Shown: positions 8,095 to 16,212, counted from the stretch's first letter. The stretch is 16,247 nt of DNA from JAAYPI01 sp036734385 (GCA_036734385.1 DAIMYQ010000032.1:1-16247), one strand, 5' to 3'. Translations and numbers: made by a program. Notes: generated by a model from the sequence alone, not told the origin.

Positions 8095-8442
8095 ATGAAT
8101 AATAACGACTGGAAACAAAAATTGGGTGTTGTATATTCAACCAATCCAAATTTCTCCCTCGAAACAGAAAATGAAGACAGCCAATCCTCTTTACCAAAAA
8201 ACAAACAACTACTCAGAATAGAGATAGACAAAAAAGGCAGAAATGGTAAATGTGCGACCTTAATTACAGGCTATGTAGGTAGTGAAAGTGACGTAAAAGA
8301 ACTGGCAAAAATGCTGAAAATAAAATGTGGTGTAGGAGGTTCTACTCGTGACGGAGAAATTTTGATACAGGGTGACGTGCGAACCAAAGTAGCCGACATT
8401 TTAGTACAAGAAGGCTACAAAACAAAGGTGATTAAGGGATAA
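8095..8442 (+). CDS. yciH: SUI1/eIF1-like translation factor YciH
   Basis: This 115-residue protein is the bacterial relative of eukaryotic eIF1. YciH-type proteins bind the small ribosomal subunit near the P site and affect start-codon selection; their role in Bacteroidota is not settled. Residues 1-45 are a polar, low-complexity lead (NNNDWKQKLGV... SQSSLPKNKQ). The SUI1 domain follows: IEIDKKGRNGKCATLITGY, then LAKMLKIKCGVGGST, GEILIQGD and the closing VADILVQEGYKTKVIKG. The KKGRNGK loop matches the ribosome-contacting basic loop of the family. It is the first of three plus-strand genes with 10- and 11-base gaps, so it probably leads an operon with the helicase-nuclease and the nucleosidase. 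Confidence 0.93.
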   Translation: MNNNDWKQKLGVVYSTNPNFSLETENEDSQSSLPKNKQLLRIEIDKKGRNGKCATLITGYVGSESDVKELAKMLKIKCGVGGSTRDGEILIQGDVRTKVADILVQEGYKTKVIKG

Positions 8443-8452
8443 TAATAACCTA

Positions 8453-11400
8453 ATGAACAATCTACTTCTTTATAAAGCATCTGCAGGTTCAGGAAAAACT
8501 TTCAAGCTAACGGAAAAATACCTAGAAATACTTTTCAAAAATCCTGACGCCTACAAAAACATTCTCGCCGTAACTTTTACCAACAAAGCTACGGAGGAGA
8601 TGAAAAATCGTATTTTAATGGAGCTTTACAAATTGGCAGACAATAAGGAGAGCAAATACATTGAAGCTTTTTGCGACCCTACAAATACAAAAGAAGTAAA
8701 GGAGCTACGCGAAAAAGCTCAGCATATATTATCCACCATTTTGCACGACTATTCTCGATTCAAAATAAGTACCATCGACCGTTTTTTTCAACAGATTATT
8801 CGTTCTTTCATCCGCGAAATCGGTTTGAACGGAAATTATAATCTCGAACTTGACAACAAAAAAGTATTGGAAGAAACTGTGGCCGAAATCATGTTAAGCC
8901 TTGATGACCCAAAATACAAAGATTTATTGAAATGGCTTGTCAATTTGGCTGAACAAAAAATACAAAACGGAAGTCGATGGAATTTTAAAGACGACATTAC
9001 CCAATTGGGACTCGAAATTTTCAAGGAAACATACCAGCATTTCAGTGCCGAATTACAAGAGAAAATTACTGACAGAACATTTCTGCAAAAGTATACAGGC
9101 GACTTAAAAAAATTACAGCATACTTTTCAATCCGAGATTCAAAAACTTGCCAAGGAAGGATTGGATATGATTCATTCGAATGGTCTAATGGCAAAAGATT
9201 TTAAAGCCCATACTATTACACCTTTGGAAACTTTTGCAAAAGGGAATTTGAGAGAATTAACGATTACGTTTCGGAAATTGCCTGAAAAAGAAGAAAATTA
9301 TTACACAAAAACAACAACTTTAAAAGCTGATATACAACAAGTTGTTAATAATGGGCTAAACGATCTTATCGAAAAATTTATCAGTACGTACGACAGCGGT
9401 ATAATCTTTTATAATACTGCCGATGCGATTATCAAATATATTCCGACATTGGGAGTTTTGTCCGATATCAATACACGCATAGAAGAGACGAACACCGAAA
9501 ACAACAGTATGTTGTTAAGCGAAAGCACCAATCTTTTACATTCAATTATTAACAGCAGTGATACACCTTTTGTGTATGAAAAAATCGGCACTCACATCGA
9601 CCATTATCTGTTGGACGAATTTCAGGACACATCCGCCCTTCAATGGGAAAATTTCAAACCATTGATAGAAAACAGTCTTGCAGACGGCTACACGAACCTG
9701 ATTGTGGGGGATGTGAAACAGAGTATTTATCGTTGGAGAAACTCCAATTGGAGGATATTAGGACAACAGCTGCAGGAAGAATATCAAGAGGAGATAAAAG
9801 AATATTCATTACAAACAAACTGGCGAAGTGATGAAAACATTGTCAATTTCAACAACGCATTTTTCAAATTATCTATTGAGAACTTACAAACACAATTCAA
9901 TAGCGAAATAGATGAATCATCTTCGAGTCAAAAGGCAGACGATTTAACCAACTTGCTAACCAATTCCTACAGCGATTTGGCACAAGTTGTTCCACCTGAA
10001 AAACAAAACAAAAAAGGTTTTATCAATCTCCAATTCATTGATGAAAAAGAAGAAGAAGAAAATTCTTGGAAAGAAACAGCCCTGAACAAACTTGCCGAAG
10101 CCATAGAATACCTGCAGGATTGCAAATATGAATTGAAAGATATTGCTATTTTAACACGTACAAAAGATGAAGGCAGACAAATAGCCTCCTTTCTGCTTGA
10201 ATACAAAAACAGCAATTTGGCAAAAAACAAATACCGTTACGACATCATTTCGGAAGAGTCGCTATGCATCTCCAATTCCCCTATTATTCAATTTATTACA
10301 ACTATATTAACATGGACTGTTTGTCCTTATGACAGAATAAACAACCTGACTATTGCTTATCTTTATCAGCATATCATGGGGAATGATAACTCCCGACAAA
10401 TAGTAAGTAACTATTTGGCAAACAGCGAAATGCAAAAAGAAAATTTTACTAGTTTATTTACTGAAGAAGAAAAAAACGGGTTACACGACAGCAAAAACTT
10501 ACCGTTGTTTGAATTGATAGAAAAACTCATCGAAATATTCCATTTGAGCCAAAACGAAGAAGACGTGGTGTACCTACAAGCCTATCAAGATGCTGTATTG
10601 GAATATATTGGGAATAAAGGCTCCGATAGAAATGCTTTTATAAAATGGTGGAGTACAAAAGGAATTTCAAAAACAATTTCCACATCGGAAACACAAAATG
10701 CCATCAAAATTATGACCATCCACAAGTCCAAAGGATTGGATTTTGGCATTGTCATTCTTCCTTTTTGCGATTGGTCAATAGACCACGGAGGAAAGCACGA
10801 AAACATCCTTTGGTGTGAGCCCAAGCAACAACCCTTTAATCAATTACCTTTAGTTCCTGTAAAATATGGAAAGACCCTAAGTAACAGTTTGTTTCATAAA
10901 GAATATTTTACAGAGAAAATTTATGCTTACATCGACAACATAAATACCTTATACGTGGCATTTACACGACCAAAATATGGTTTAATTTGTTTTACCCCGA
11001 TTAACAAGAAGAAAAAAACAGAAAAAATAGGTTCTGTTAAAGATTTATTGCGAGAATATGCAGAGTCCTCATTGGAAAAAGGAGAAGCTGATTTAACAAA
11101 CATTATTATTGGAGAACTAAATACACCAGCCAAAGAAGAGACAAGCAAAGAGCAAACGGAAGAACGAACGCACAAATACTACTCTACCGACCCGAAAAAT
11201 AAATTAAAATTAAGATTTAATACCGATAAATTTATTGGCACATCCAGCAAAAAAAATTATGGTAATTTGATGCACCATATTTTAGAGCAAACAAAACAAA
11301 AATCCGACGTTGGAAATATTGTTCGTCAATTGCTTATGGATGGAATTATTAATGAAAAAGAGCGACAGGAAATCAACGAAAAGTTAAACTCATTTTTCGA

Positions 11401-11671
11401 TATATCGGAAACAAAAGATTGGTTTTCGAACAAGTACAAAATAGTAAACGAAAGAACCATTTTAACACCCAACGGCGAGAAATATCGTCCCGATAAAATA
11501 TTGATAGGAACCGATAACGTAAAAGTGATTGATTATAAATTTGGAGAAGAAAAAAATCCAAAATATGAAAGGCAAATTCGCCACTACATGGAACTTCTGA
11601 AAGATATGGGGTACACGAATATCAGCGGAAATATTTATTATGCATCGACTAATACAATAGAAACCTTTTAA
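8453..11671 (+). CDS. AddA/RecB-type UvrD-family helicase-nuclease
   Basis: This 1072-residue protein combines an SF1A (UvrD-like) helicase with a C-terminal PD-(D/E)XK nuclease, the plan of AddA and RecB, which process double-strand breaks for RecA. Helicase motifs in order: Walker A ASAGSGKT (K15), motif II DEFQD (388-392), motif III GDVKQSIYRWR (from 419), NWRS (456), motif V MTIHKSKG (from 754) and motif VI YVAFTR (834). The nuclease shows H941 (YGNLMHHILE), D1014 (RPD), D1027-Y-K1029, then a Q-x3-Y (RQIRHYMELL). The D-to-D gap of 13 and D-x-K match RecB D1067/D1080/K1082. No AddB or RecC/RecD gene is beside it, so a partner must be elsewhere or absent. I expect AddA rather than RecB because Bacteroides carries AddAB, but sequence alone does not decide. 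It begins 10 bases after yciH. Confidence 0.93.
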   Translation: MNNLLLYKASAGSGKTFKLTEKYLEILFKNPDAYKNILAVTFTNKATEEMKNRILMELYKLADNKESKYIEAFCDPTNTKEVKELREKAQHILSTILHDYSRFKISTIDRFFQQIIRSFIREIGLNGNYNLELDNKKVLEETVAEIMLSLDDPKYKDLLKWLVNLAEQKIQNGSRWNFKDDITQLGLEIFKETYQHFSAELQEKITDRTFLQKYTGDLKKLQHTFQSEIQKLAKEGLDMIHSNGLMAKDFKAHTITPLETFAKGNLRELTITFRKLPEKEENYYTKTTTLKADIQQVVNNGLNDLIEKFISTYDSGIIFYNTADAIIKYIPTLGVLSDINTRIEETNTENNSMLLSESTNLLHSIINSSDTPFVYEKIGTHIDHYLLDEFQDTSALQWENFKPLIENSLADGYTNLIVGDVKQSIYRWRNSNWRILGQQLQEEYQEEIKEYSLQTNWRSDENIVNFNNAFFKLSIENLQTQFNSEIDESSSSQKADDLTNLLTNSYSDLAQVVPPEKQNKKGFINLQFIDEKEEEENSWKETALNKLAEAIEYLQDCKYELKDIAILTRTKDEGRQIASFLLEYKNSNLAKNKYRYDIISEESLCISNSPIIQFITTILTWTVCPYDRINNLTIAYLYQHIMGNDNSRQIVSNYLANSEMQKENFTSLFTEEEKNGLHDSKNLPLFELIEKLIEIFHLSQNEEDVVYLQAYQDAVLEYIGNKGSDRNAFIKWWSTKGISKTISTSETQNAIKIMTIHKSKGLDFGIVILPFCDWSIDHGGKHENILWCEPKQQPFNQLPLVPVKYGKTLSNSLFHKEYFTEKIYAYIDNINTLYVAFTRPKYGLICFTPINKKKKTEKIGSVKDLLREYAESSLEKGEADLTNIIIGELNTPAKEETSKEQTEERTHKYYSTDPKNKLKLRFNTDKFIGTSSKKNYGNLMHHILEQTKQKSDVGNIVRQLLMDGIINEKERQEINEKLNSFFDISETKDWFSNKYKIVNERTILTPNGEKYRPDKILIGTDNVKVIDYKFGEEKNPKYERQIRHYMELLKDMGYTNISGNIYYASTNTIETF

Positions 11672-11682
11672 AATATAAATAC

Positions 11683-12375
11683 GTGGAATACAAAAAGATA
11701 GGCATCATTGTTGCCATGAACAAAGAATTTGAACTGGTAAAAAATTTGTTATCAGATACACACGAGAAAGCCATGGTTGGATTTACCTTTTGCAGTGGCA
11801 ATCTTCAAGAAAAAGAAATTATATTACTAAAAAGTGGCATTGGCAAGGTAAATGCGGCTATTGCCACGACAGAAATGCTTCAACAATTCAGACCAGATTG
11901 CATCATCAATACAGGAGTAGCCGGTGGTATTGATGAATCATTACATGTGGGAGACATTGTTGTTGGAGAAGAAACGACGTATCACGATTTTTTTGCCGGA
12001 GAAATAAACGACCATCAAGCTGAACTTGGTTTTCCGGAAAAAATAGCAGCTCACAAAACTCTTATCAACCGGCTAAAACAAGTCTCCATAGACAACCGAA
12101 TTTCTTGGGGGCTGATTTGTACGGGCGACCAATTTATAACCAACAAAGACGAATTGATGAAAATCAAGAAAAAACATCCGCAAGGATTGGCTGTCGATAT
12201 GGAATCAAACAGTATTGCACAAGTTTGTTTTTACTATCAAATTCCTTTTGTCAGTTTTCGCATTATCAGCGACACGCCTTGGGTAGATAACCACAGCGAA
12301 CAATACCTGAATTTTTGGCAAGAAGCTCCTCAAAAAACATTTGCCTTATTGGAAAAGTTATTAAAAAAACTCTAA
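11683..12375 (+). CDS. mtnN: 5'-methylthioadenosine/S-adenosylhomocysteine nucleosidase (GTG start)
   Basis: MTAN (Pfs) splits MTA and SAH, releasing adenine, so it clears products of SAM-dependent methylation and polyamine synthesis; SAH cleavage gives S-ribosylhomocysteine. The 230-residue length is standard. The catalytic set is complete: E15 in AMNKE (E. coli E12), E174 in VDMES and D197 in SDTPW, the last two with the same numbers as in E. coli. SGIGKVNAA and NTGVAGGI are the other family signatures. The start is GTG at 11683, 11 bases after the helicase stop; the next in-frame ATG (codon 12) would remove the first beta strand. It is the third gene of the yciH unit. Its stop overlaps the stop of the facing epimerase gene by four bases. 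Confidence 0.95.
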   Translation: MEYKKIGIIVAMNKEFELVKNLLSDTHEKAMVGFTFCSGNLQEKEIILLKSGIGKVNAAIATTEMLQQFRPDCIINTGVAGGIDESLHVGDIVVGEETTYHDFFAGEINDHQAELGFPEKIAAHKTLINRLKQVSIDNRISWGLICTGDQFITNKDELMKIKKKHPQGLAVDMESNSIAQVCFYYQIPFVSFRIISDTPWVDNHSEQYLNFWQEAPQKTFALLEKLLKKL

Positions 12376-13388
12376 CTTTCCGTTCGTTGTATGTAGCTAC
12401 AAATGTCCTTTGTACATTGCTCTATAGAAGTAAATGTAAAGCCCAAACGCTGTTTTATTTTATCGGAAGAATAGTAGGTTCTGTTCTCGATAATTCTCAC
12501 GGAACATCTGTCGAAATTGGTTCTTATACGCAATAATTCACAGACAAATTCTACTACAGTTGCTATTGGGTACAACAACCATTTATTTGCATTGATAAAC
12601 GGTTTAGGTTTTCCAAACCCTGCTGCAAAATAATTTAGCATGGTTCTATTTGACACGTTTTCTCCTACAAGAACAAAACGCTCGTTTTTGATATCACTCT
12701 CCATCAGATAAATCATTGCTCGGCATACATCACGCACATCCACATAACCGCTTCCGCCATTTGTATAAAAGGGCATGCCTTTTCGGCCAAAGTCAATCAG
12801 CAAGCTGCTACCCTCTTTTTTGTTCGAAGCTCCCAAAATAACTCCCGGATTGACAATAATGGTTTCGAGACCCTTTTCGCTTGCCAAACGGACTTCTTTT
12901 TCAGCCAAAAATTTACTTTGTGCATACAAAGTATGTATTTTTTGCTCATCCCAAAAAGAATCTTCATTGACAAATTCACCACCGTCTCCACCTCCAATAC
13001 CCGCAACAGAACTTACATAACACAATTTTCTCACCCTATTTTTCAGTGCAGCTGCCAATATATTTTTGGTTCCTTGCACATTGGTTTGCGTAAGATTATC
13101 AGCTGCCGAATTTCCGATAATAACATCGGCTGCACAGTGGTAAACACAATCCATATTTTCCAAGGCAGAATCCAAACTTGCTTCATCCAAAATATTTCCT
13201 TCTACCCAATGAATACGGGATAGATAATCATCTTCTTTTTCGGTATAAAAACAAAAAATATAGTGCAACAATGATAAATTGCTATTTTTCCGGCACAATG
13301 CAAACAGCTCATTATCTCCTTTTTGCAATAAATGCCAAAGCAAATGTCCCCCCAGCAAACCGGTACCTCCCGTAATAAATATTTTCAT
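12372..13388 (-). CDS. NAD(P)-dependent epimerase/dehydratase (extended SDR)
   Basis: This 338-residue protein is an extended short-chain dehydrogenase, nearest in style to the dihydroflavonol-4-reductase/3-beta-HSD group. The nucleotide-binding motif is TGGTGLLGGH (G7, G10, G13). The core also shows HCAADV (84-89), VSSVAG (125-130) and the catalytic YAQSK (Y155, K159), followed by VNPGVILG. The C-terminal third is substrate-specific and I cannot name the substrate; a sugar-nucleotide or sterol-like ketone are both possible. It is transcribed alone, leftward, from a -7 box 14 bases upstream of the ATG. Its stop (TAG, 12374-12372) overlaps the mtnN TAA. Divergent from rsmE with a 106-bp gap. 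Confidence 0.9.
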   Translation of the reverse strand: MKIFITGGTGLLGGHLLWHLLQKGDNELFALCRKNSNLSLLHYIFCFYTEKEDDYLSRIHWVEGNILDEASLDSALENMDCVYHCAADVIIGNSAADNLTQTNVQGTKNILAAALKNRVRKLCYVSSVAGIGGGDGGEFVNEDSFWDEQKIHTLYAQSKFLAEKEVRLASEKGLETIIVNPGVILGASNKKEGSSLLIDFGRKGMPFYTNGGSGYVDVRDVCRAMIYLMESDIKNERFVLVGENVSNRTMLNYFAAGFGKPKPFINANKWLLYPIATVVEFVCELLRIRTNFDRCSVRIIENRTYYSSDKIKQRLGFTFTSIEQCTKDICSYIQRTES

Positions 13389-13402
13389 CCGTCTTTTTCT
13401 TG

Positions 13403-13410
13403 CAAAGATA
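13403..13410 (-). promoter_or_regulatory. Bacteroidetes -7 promoter box for the epimerase gene
   Basis: On the minus strand this reads TATCTTTG (TAnnTTTG), 14 bases before the ATG at 13388, implying a very short leader. No TTTG -33 box is seen. Confidence 0.5.
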
Positions 13411-13437
13411 AAAATTTCAGTCTATTACACATTTTTA

Positions 13438-13469
13438 TTTGACGATTGTTATCTAAAACTCTACTTTTG
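13438..13469 (+). promoter_or_regulatory. Complete Bacteroidetes promoter for rsmE
   Basis: This is the best promoter in the window: TTTG at 13438-13441, a 20-base spacer, then TACTTTTG at 13462-13469. Both boxes and the spacing fit the Bacteroidetes consensus (TTTG, about 19-21 bases, TAnnTTTG). The rsmE ATG follows 25 bases later, behind an A-rich leader. Confidence 0.72.
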
Positions 13470-13494
13470 CAAGACAATCCACGTAAACAAAAAA

Positions 13495-14202
13495 ATGAGC
13501 TTATTTTATTCTCTCGATATAGAAAAAACGCTTGCCCTGAACGAAGAAGAATCGGCACATGCCATTCGTGTATTGCGTTTACACACAGACGATTTGATTA
13601 CCATTATTGATGGCAAAGGAAATTTTTTTTCGGCAAAAATTACAGATGCACATCCAAAACATTGTGGAGTCTGTTTGCTTGAAAAATACGCTGACCGGAA
13701 TATACGTAATTACCACATTCACATTGCCATAGCCCCTACCAAAAACATGGATAGAATGGAATGGTTCGCCGAAAAAGTAACCGAAATCGGAATTGATGCC
13801 ATAACCCCTATTTTTTGTCGTTTTTCAGAACGAAAAGTCATTAAAACCGATCGCTTACAAAAAATTTTGGTTTCAGCCATGAAGCAATCCAAACAAGCTT
13901 TTTTACCACAATTGAACGAGCCCATTTCTTTCGATGAGTTCATGAAACAAAACCTCGCAGGACAAAAATTCATTGCACACTGCTACGAGGGACAAGAAAA
14001 ACAAGCATTAGCAACCACCTGCAAAAAAGGCAATGACATTGTCGTACTAATCGGACCCGAAGGCGATTTTAGCGAAGAAGAAGTTACAAAAGCCTTGCAA
14101 AAAGGCTTTGTCCCCGTTTCGTTGGGTGAAACCCGTTTGCGGACGGAAACAGCAGCCATTGTTGCCTGCCACACGGTACATGTGATTAACGCATTCCAAT
14201 GA
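13495..14202 (+). CDS. rsmE: 16S rRNA (uracil1498-N3)-methyltransferase RsmE
   Basis: RsmE is a SPOUT-class methyltransferase that uses SAM to methylate N3 of U1498 in 16S rRNA. The 235 residues fit the family. The N-terminal PUA-like part has HAIRVLRL (22-29). The knotted SPOUT domain follows: PTKNMDRMEWFAEKVTEIGI, SERKV, MKQSKQAFLP, then the SAM-binding knot IGPEGDFSEEE (186-196) and LGETRLRTETAAI (210-222). I place the start at 13495. The open frame runs 72 codons further left, but that part crosses the epimerase gene and both promoters and has no family match, while a full promoter ends 25 bases before this ATG. Confidence 0.96.
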   Translation: MSLFYSLDIEKTLALNEEESAHAIRVLRLHTDDLITIIDGKGNFFSAKITDAHPKHCGVCLLEKYADRNIRNYHIHIAIAPTKNMDRMEWFAEKVTEIGIDAITPIFCRFSERKVIKTDRLQKILVSAMKQSKQAFLPQLNEPISFDEFMKQNLAGQKFIAHCYEGQEKQALATTCKKGNDIVVLIGPEGDFSEEEVTKALQKGFVPVSLGETRLRTETAAIVACHTVHVINAFQ

Positions 14203-14226
14203 TTTTCAAAAACAATTAGTTGAAAT

Positions 14227-14257
14227 TATTTCGGGAACTTAGATGTATCGCGAAATA
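14227..14257. repeat. 7-bp perfect inverted repeat upstream of the dapB-like gene
   Basis: TATTTCG (14227-14233) and CGAAATA (14251-14257) are perfect inverted copies 17 bases apart, in the 117-bp gap between rsmE and the dapB-like gene. There is no T-tract, so it is not a terminator. It might be an operator. Confidence 0.3.
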
Positions 14258-14264
14258 TATCTCA

Positions 14265-14286
14265 TGTGGATAAATGTTGTGCATAA
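14265..14286 (-). promoter_or_regulatory. Pair of DnaA-box-like 9-mers
   Basis: TGTGGATAA (14265-14273) is the exact complement of the DnaA box TTATCCACA. TGTGCATAA (14278-14286) is one base off. Both point the same way and start 13 bases apart in AT-rich DNA, 33 bases before the dapB-like ATG. They may bind DnaA; no other origin features are visible here. Confidence 0.35.
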
Positions 14287-14319
14287 ATAATTAACAGCAA
14301 AAATCGAATAGATTATAAA

Positions 14320-15006
14320 ATGCAAAAAATAAAAATATTTGTTGTAGGTTCAGGAAAATTAGCAAATGCAATAGTAACGGCTAATTTATCATTTCAATCA
14401 TGTGAAATCTTAAAATGGGAAACACAATACCAAACCCTGCAGGAAAAAACAATCATAGTACATACGGGTTCAGGGCGGCAACTAAAGGAGTGTTTTGAAT
14501 TCTGTAAAAGGACAAAGTCCGTGTTTATAGAGCTCTCAACCGGATTGGAAACAGAAATAATGAATCCTGATTTTCCGTTGATTATTTGCCCAAACACATC
14601 TATTTTGGTATTAAAAACGCTCAATATGATAAAAACAAATGGCGATCATTTAAAAAATTATGAAATTTCTATCACAGAATCACATCAGTCAAGCAAAAAG
14701 ACAGAACCCGGAACGGCATATTCTTTTGCCAATTCATTAAAATTTCCACTCGAAAAAATCGTATCCATAAGAGATGCTGAGATTCAACAGCATAAAATCG
14801 GAATACCCAAAGAATATTTAGATAAACATGCCTATCATAAAATTACGATAAAAGACGGAAAAGATGAAGTAACGATAGAAACAAAAGTCTTAGGACATGA
14901 TTCTTATGCAAAAGGCGTTAAGACAATTGTTGAAACCGTCTTAAAAAACCGTTTCGAAGACAAAAGATATACTGTTTTTGACTTGATTGACAATAACATA
15001 CTATAA
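14320..15006 (+). CDS. DapB-like (dihydrodipicolinate reductase family) protein, short and diverged
   Basis: DapB reduces dihydrodipicolinate to tetrahydrodipicolinate in lysine/diaminopimelate synthesis. This 228-residue protein keeps that architecture. The N-terminal Rossmann start is FVVGSGKLANAI, then HTGSGR (48-53), FIELSTG (equivalent of VIGTTG), and the hinge PNTSILVLKT (equivalent of PNFSxGVN). The substrate domain has E120-x-H122-x3-K126-x4-GTA (131-133), corresponding to E. coli H159 and K163, and ends in an ETKVLGHDSYAKG helix start like the DapB C terminus. Differences: the second His of the HH pair is Gln, the DAPSGTA loop is shortened to EPGTA, and it is about 20-45 residues shorter than usual. 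It may be the organism's real DapB or a paralogue with another substrate. It has no clear promoter of its own and is followed after 17 bases by the DUF4015 gene. Confidence 0.75.
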   Translation: MQKIKIFVVGSGKLANAIVTANLSFQSCEILKWETQYQTLQEKTIIVHTGSGRQLKECFEFCKRTKSVFIELSTGLETEIMNPDFPLIICPNTSILVLKTLNMIKTNGDHLKNYEISITESHQSSKKTEPGTAYSFANSLKFPLEKIVSIRDAEIQQHKIGIPKEYLDKHAYHKITIKDGKDEVTIETKVLGHDSYAKGVKTIVETVLKNRFEDKRYTVFDLIDNNIL

Positions 15007-15023
15007 AAACGAACTAAAAAAAA

Positions 15024-16157
15024 ATGAAAACGTACCCCAAAAAAGTATTTCTTGTGAGTGTTGTAACATTTCTTCTATCTACACTCCCTATCGAGAATTT
15101 GTTTGCAGCAAACCATTCATCACCGGGAAATTATACTTCGGAGGCAGTCAAAGGACTGTATATTTCAAGTTGGAAAATCGGAGACCAAAATGTGCTTAAG
15201 CATTTTATTGACTTGGCTAATCGTACAGAAATAAACACCTACGTAATTGATGTAAAAGAAGATGACGGCTATGTAAGTTATCCATCACAAGTAGCACAAG
15301 TCAAAAAATTAAAAACTTGTGTCAAAAAATATGATCCGATTTATACTTTAAATCAGTTTCATAAAAATAACATTCGGGTTATCGGAAGAATCGTTTGCTT
15401 CAAAGACCCTGTGTTACCCATGAAAAGACCTGACCTTGCCTTAAAAGACAAAAACGGACAGATTTGGAGAGATAACGATGGCACAGCATGGCTCAATCCG
15501 TACAACAAAGCAAGTTGGCGATATTTGGTAAACATTGCGAAAGAAGCTGTCAAAATGGGTTTCGATGAGATTCAATTTGATTACGTTCGTTTTACCACAA
15601 GCGGTAATATGTCAACAGTTGATTATGGAAAGACAAAAATGGCTAAATACGAAGCCATAAACGGATTCCTTGCGTTCGCCCGTCAGCAAATGCCTCATAC
15701 CATCATTTCAGCGAATGTTTTTGGTATTATCTGCGAAAGTCCCGGAGACACCGAAGGCATCGGTCAATATCTGGAACTGATTGGTAAAGATGTGGATTAT
15801 ATATCTCCCATGTTTTACCCATCACATTATGCTTGCGGACAAATTGTGAACAATGTGGAATTTCCAAAACCCGATTTCGACCCCTACGGAATTGTATATA
15901 ATGCTCTCACCAAAACAAAGACAAGAGTAGCTCCGATAAAAAATTACCGTGCCAATTTCAGACCTTATTTGCAAGATTTTACCGCCAATTATTTGGAGCC
16001 CGGTAATTTTCAAACCTATGGACACGAACAAGTACGACAACAAATAAAAGCCGTGTACGATGCCGGTTATCAAAGCTGGTTGTTTTGGAATATTAATAAC
16101 GAATATTCAGAAGATGGATTCTTGCCCAAAACAAATGTGAATAAGGCAAATAAATAG
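15024..16157 (+). CDS. Secreted putative glycoside hydrolase, DUF4015 type
   Basis: The 377 residues begin with a signal peptide (charged start, VFLVSVVTFLLSTLPI, likely cleavage after LFAA), so the enzyme is exported; with no lipobox cysteine and no T9SS tail it is probably periplasmic. The rest is a TIM-barrel-like putative glycosyl hydrolase (DUF4015). Strand motifs in order: VKGLYISSW (42-50), NTYVIDVKEDDG, IRVIGRIVCFKDP, WLNPYNKASWRYL, FDEIQFDYVRF (180-190) with D186 a plausible acid, ISANVFGI, VDYISPMFYPSHY, YLQDFTANYLEPGNF and the closing QSWLFWNINNEY. Substrate is unknown. It sits 17 bases after the dapB-like gene, probably one operon. The link to diaminopimelate metabolism hints at cell-wall work, but that is inference only. 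Confidence 0.85.
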   Translation: MKTYPKKVFLVSVVTFLLSTLPIENLFAANHSSPGNYTSEAVKGLYISSWKIGDQNVLKHFIDLANRTEINTYVIDVKEDDGYVSYPSQVAQVKKLKTCVKKYDPIYTLNQFHKNNIRVIGRIVCFKDPVLPMKRPDLALKDKNGQIWRDNDGTAWLNPYNKASWRYLVNIAKEAVKMGFDEIQFDYVRFTTSGNMSTVDYGKTKMAKYEAINGFLAFARQQMPHTIISANVFGIICESPGDTEGIGQYLELIGKDVDYISPMFYPSHYACGQIVNNVEFPKPDFDPYGIVYNALTKTKTRVAPIKNYRANFRPYLQDFTANYLEPGNFQTYGHEQVRQQIKAVYDAGYQSWLFWNINNEYSEDGFLPKTNVNKANK

Positions 16158-16212
16158 GTTAGTCTGTTTGATAAAAAACATTCACTTCGTAGGATTATCC
16201 GTTATAAATTGA

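Noticed and set aside
9643..11561. Several 60-90 codon frames inside the helicase-nuclease gene
   Set aside because: All are shadows of one long frame with complete motifs from end to end.
13279..13494. A 72-codon N-terminal extension of rsmE
   Set aside because: It overlaps the epimerase gene and both divergent promoters, and its sequence does not resemble the RsmE N terminus. A promoter ends just before the downstream ATG.
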